Assembly: GCA_030152625.1 (NCBI GenBank)
Contig: JASLJD010000112.1
Location: 1 to 6,239 of the forward strand
Source of the DNA: Erysipelothrix sp.
GTDB taxonomy: Bacteria > Bacillota_I > Bacilli_A > Erysipelotrichales > Erysipelotrichaceae
DNA length: 6,239 nt
Direction: 5' to 3'
Positions 6,239-6,239 of this stretch are shown here, one piece after another. How positions within the stretch are numbered: the stretch's first letter is position 1; each line of letters opens with the position of its first letter. A program made the translations under genes and the position numbers. The notes under the pieces were generated by a model. It was not told the DNA's origin, did not search any database, and worked only from the letters and a program-made list of their open reading frames with translations.

Positions 6239-6239
6239 A

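Overview
The window fits a low- to moderate-G+C Firmicute. The protein styles resemble Erysipelotrichia or related Bacillota, but this is a judgement from memory and no search was run. The supporting signs are AGGAG/AAAGGAG ribosome binding sites, tightly packed genes, an intrinsic terminator, a family II pyrophosphatase carrying regulatory CBS domains, and a Firmicute-style Zwf. Base composition was judged by eye and not counted.

Layout: the left three quarters is one plus-strand gene cluster that begins before the window. It holds (1) a 5'-truncated half-size ABC exporter fused to its ATPase, (2) a small protein that looks like a metallo-beta-lactamase fold with its metal ligands lost, (3) a HAD phosphatase of the phosphoglycolate phosphatase type, and (4) a CBS/DRTGG-regulated manganese-dependent inorganic pyrophosphatase. 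Spacings are 14 nt, 1 nt and an ATGA overlap, so the four are probably one operon. I see no promoter inside it. The right quarter is a minus-strand pair: the last 15 codons of a probable 6-phosphogluconate dehydrogenase (gnd) at the right edge, overlapping by 11 nt the start of glucose-6-phosphate dehydrogenase (zwf). The two blocks converge on a shared hairpin terminator that fills the 27 nt between their stop codons.

How the genes work together: zwf and gnd are the two NADP-reducing steps of the oxidative pentose phosphate pathway. In the plus-strand operon, the HAD phosphatase and the pyrophosphatase are both phosphate-releasing clean-up enzymes and are translationally coupled. The exporter and the degenerate hydrolase have no obvious shared pathway with them. 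No stretch above 300 bases lacks a gene. I see no RNA gene, mobile element, CRISPR array or long repeat.

I found no clear new system. The points most worth a second look are the apparently dead MBL-fold protein, the gnd tail at the right edge, and substitutions in conserved motifs of Zwf, the ABC ATPase and the pyrophosphatase DRTGG domain.
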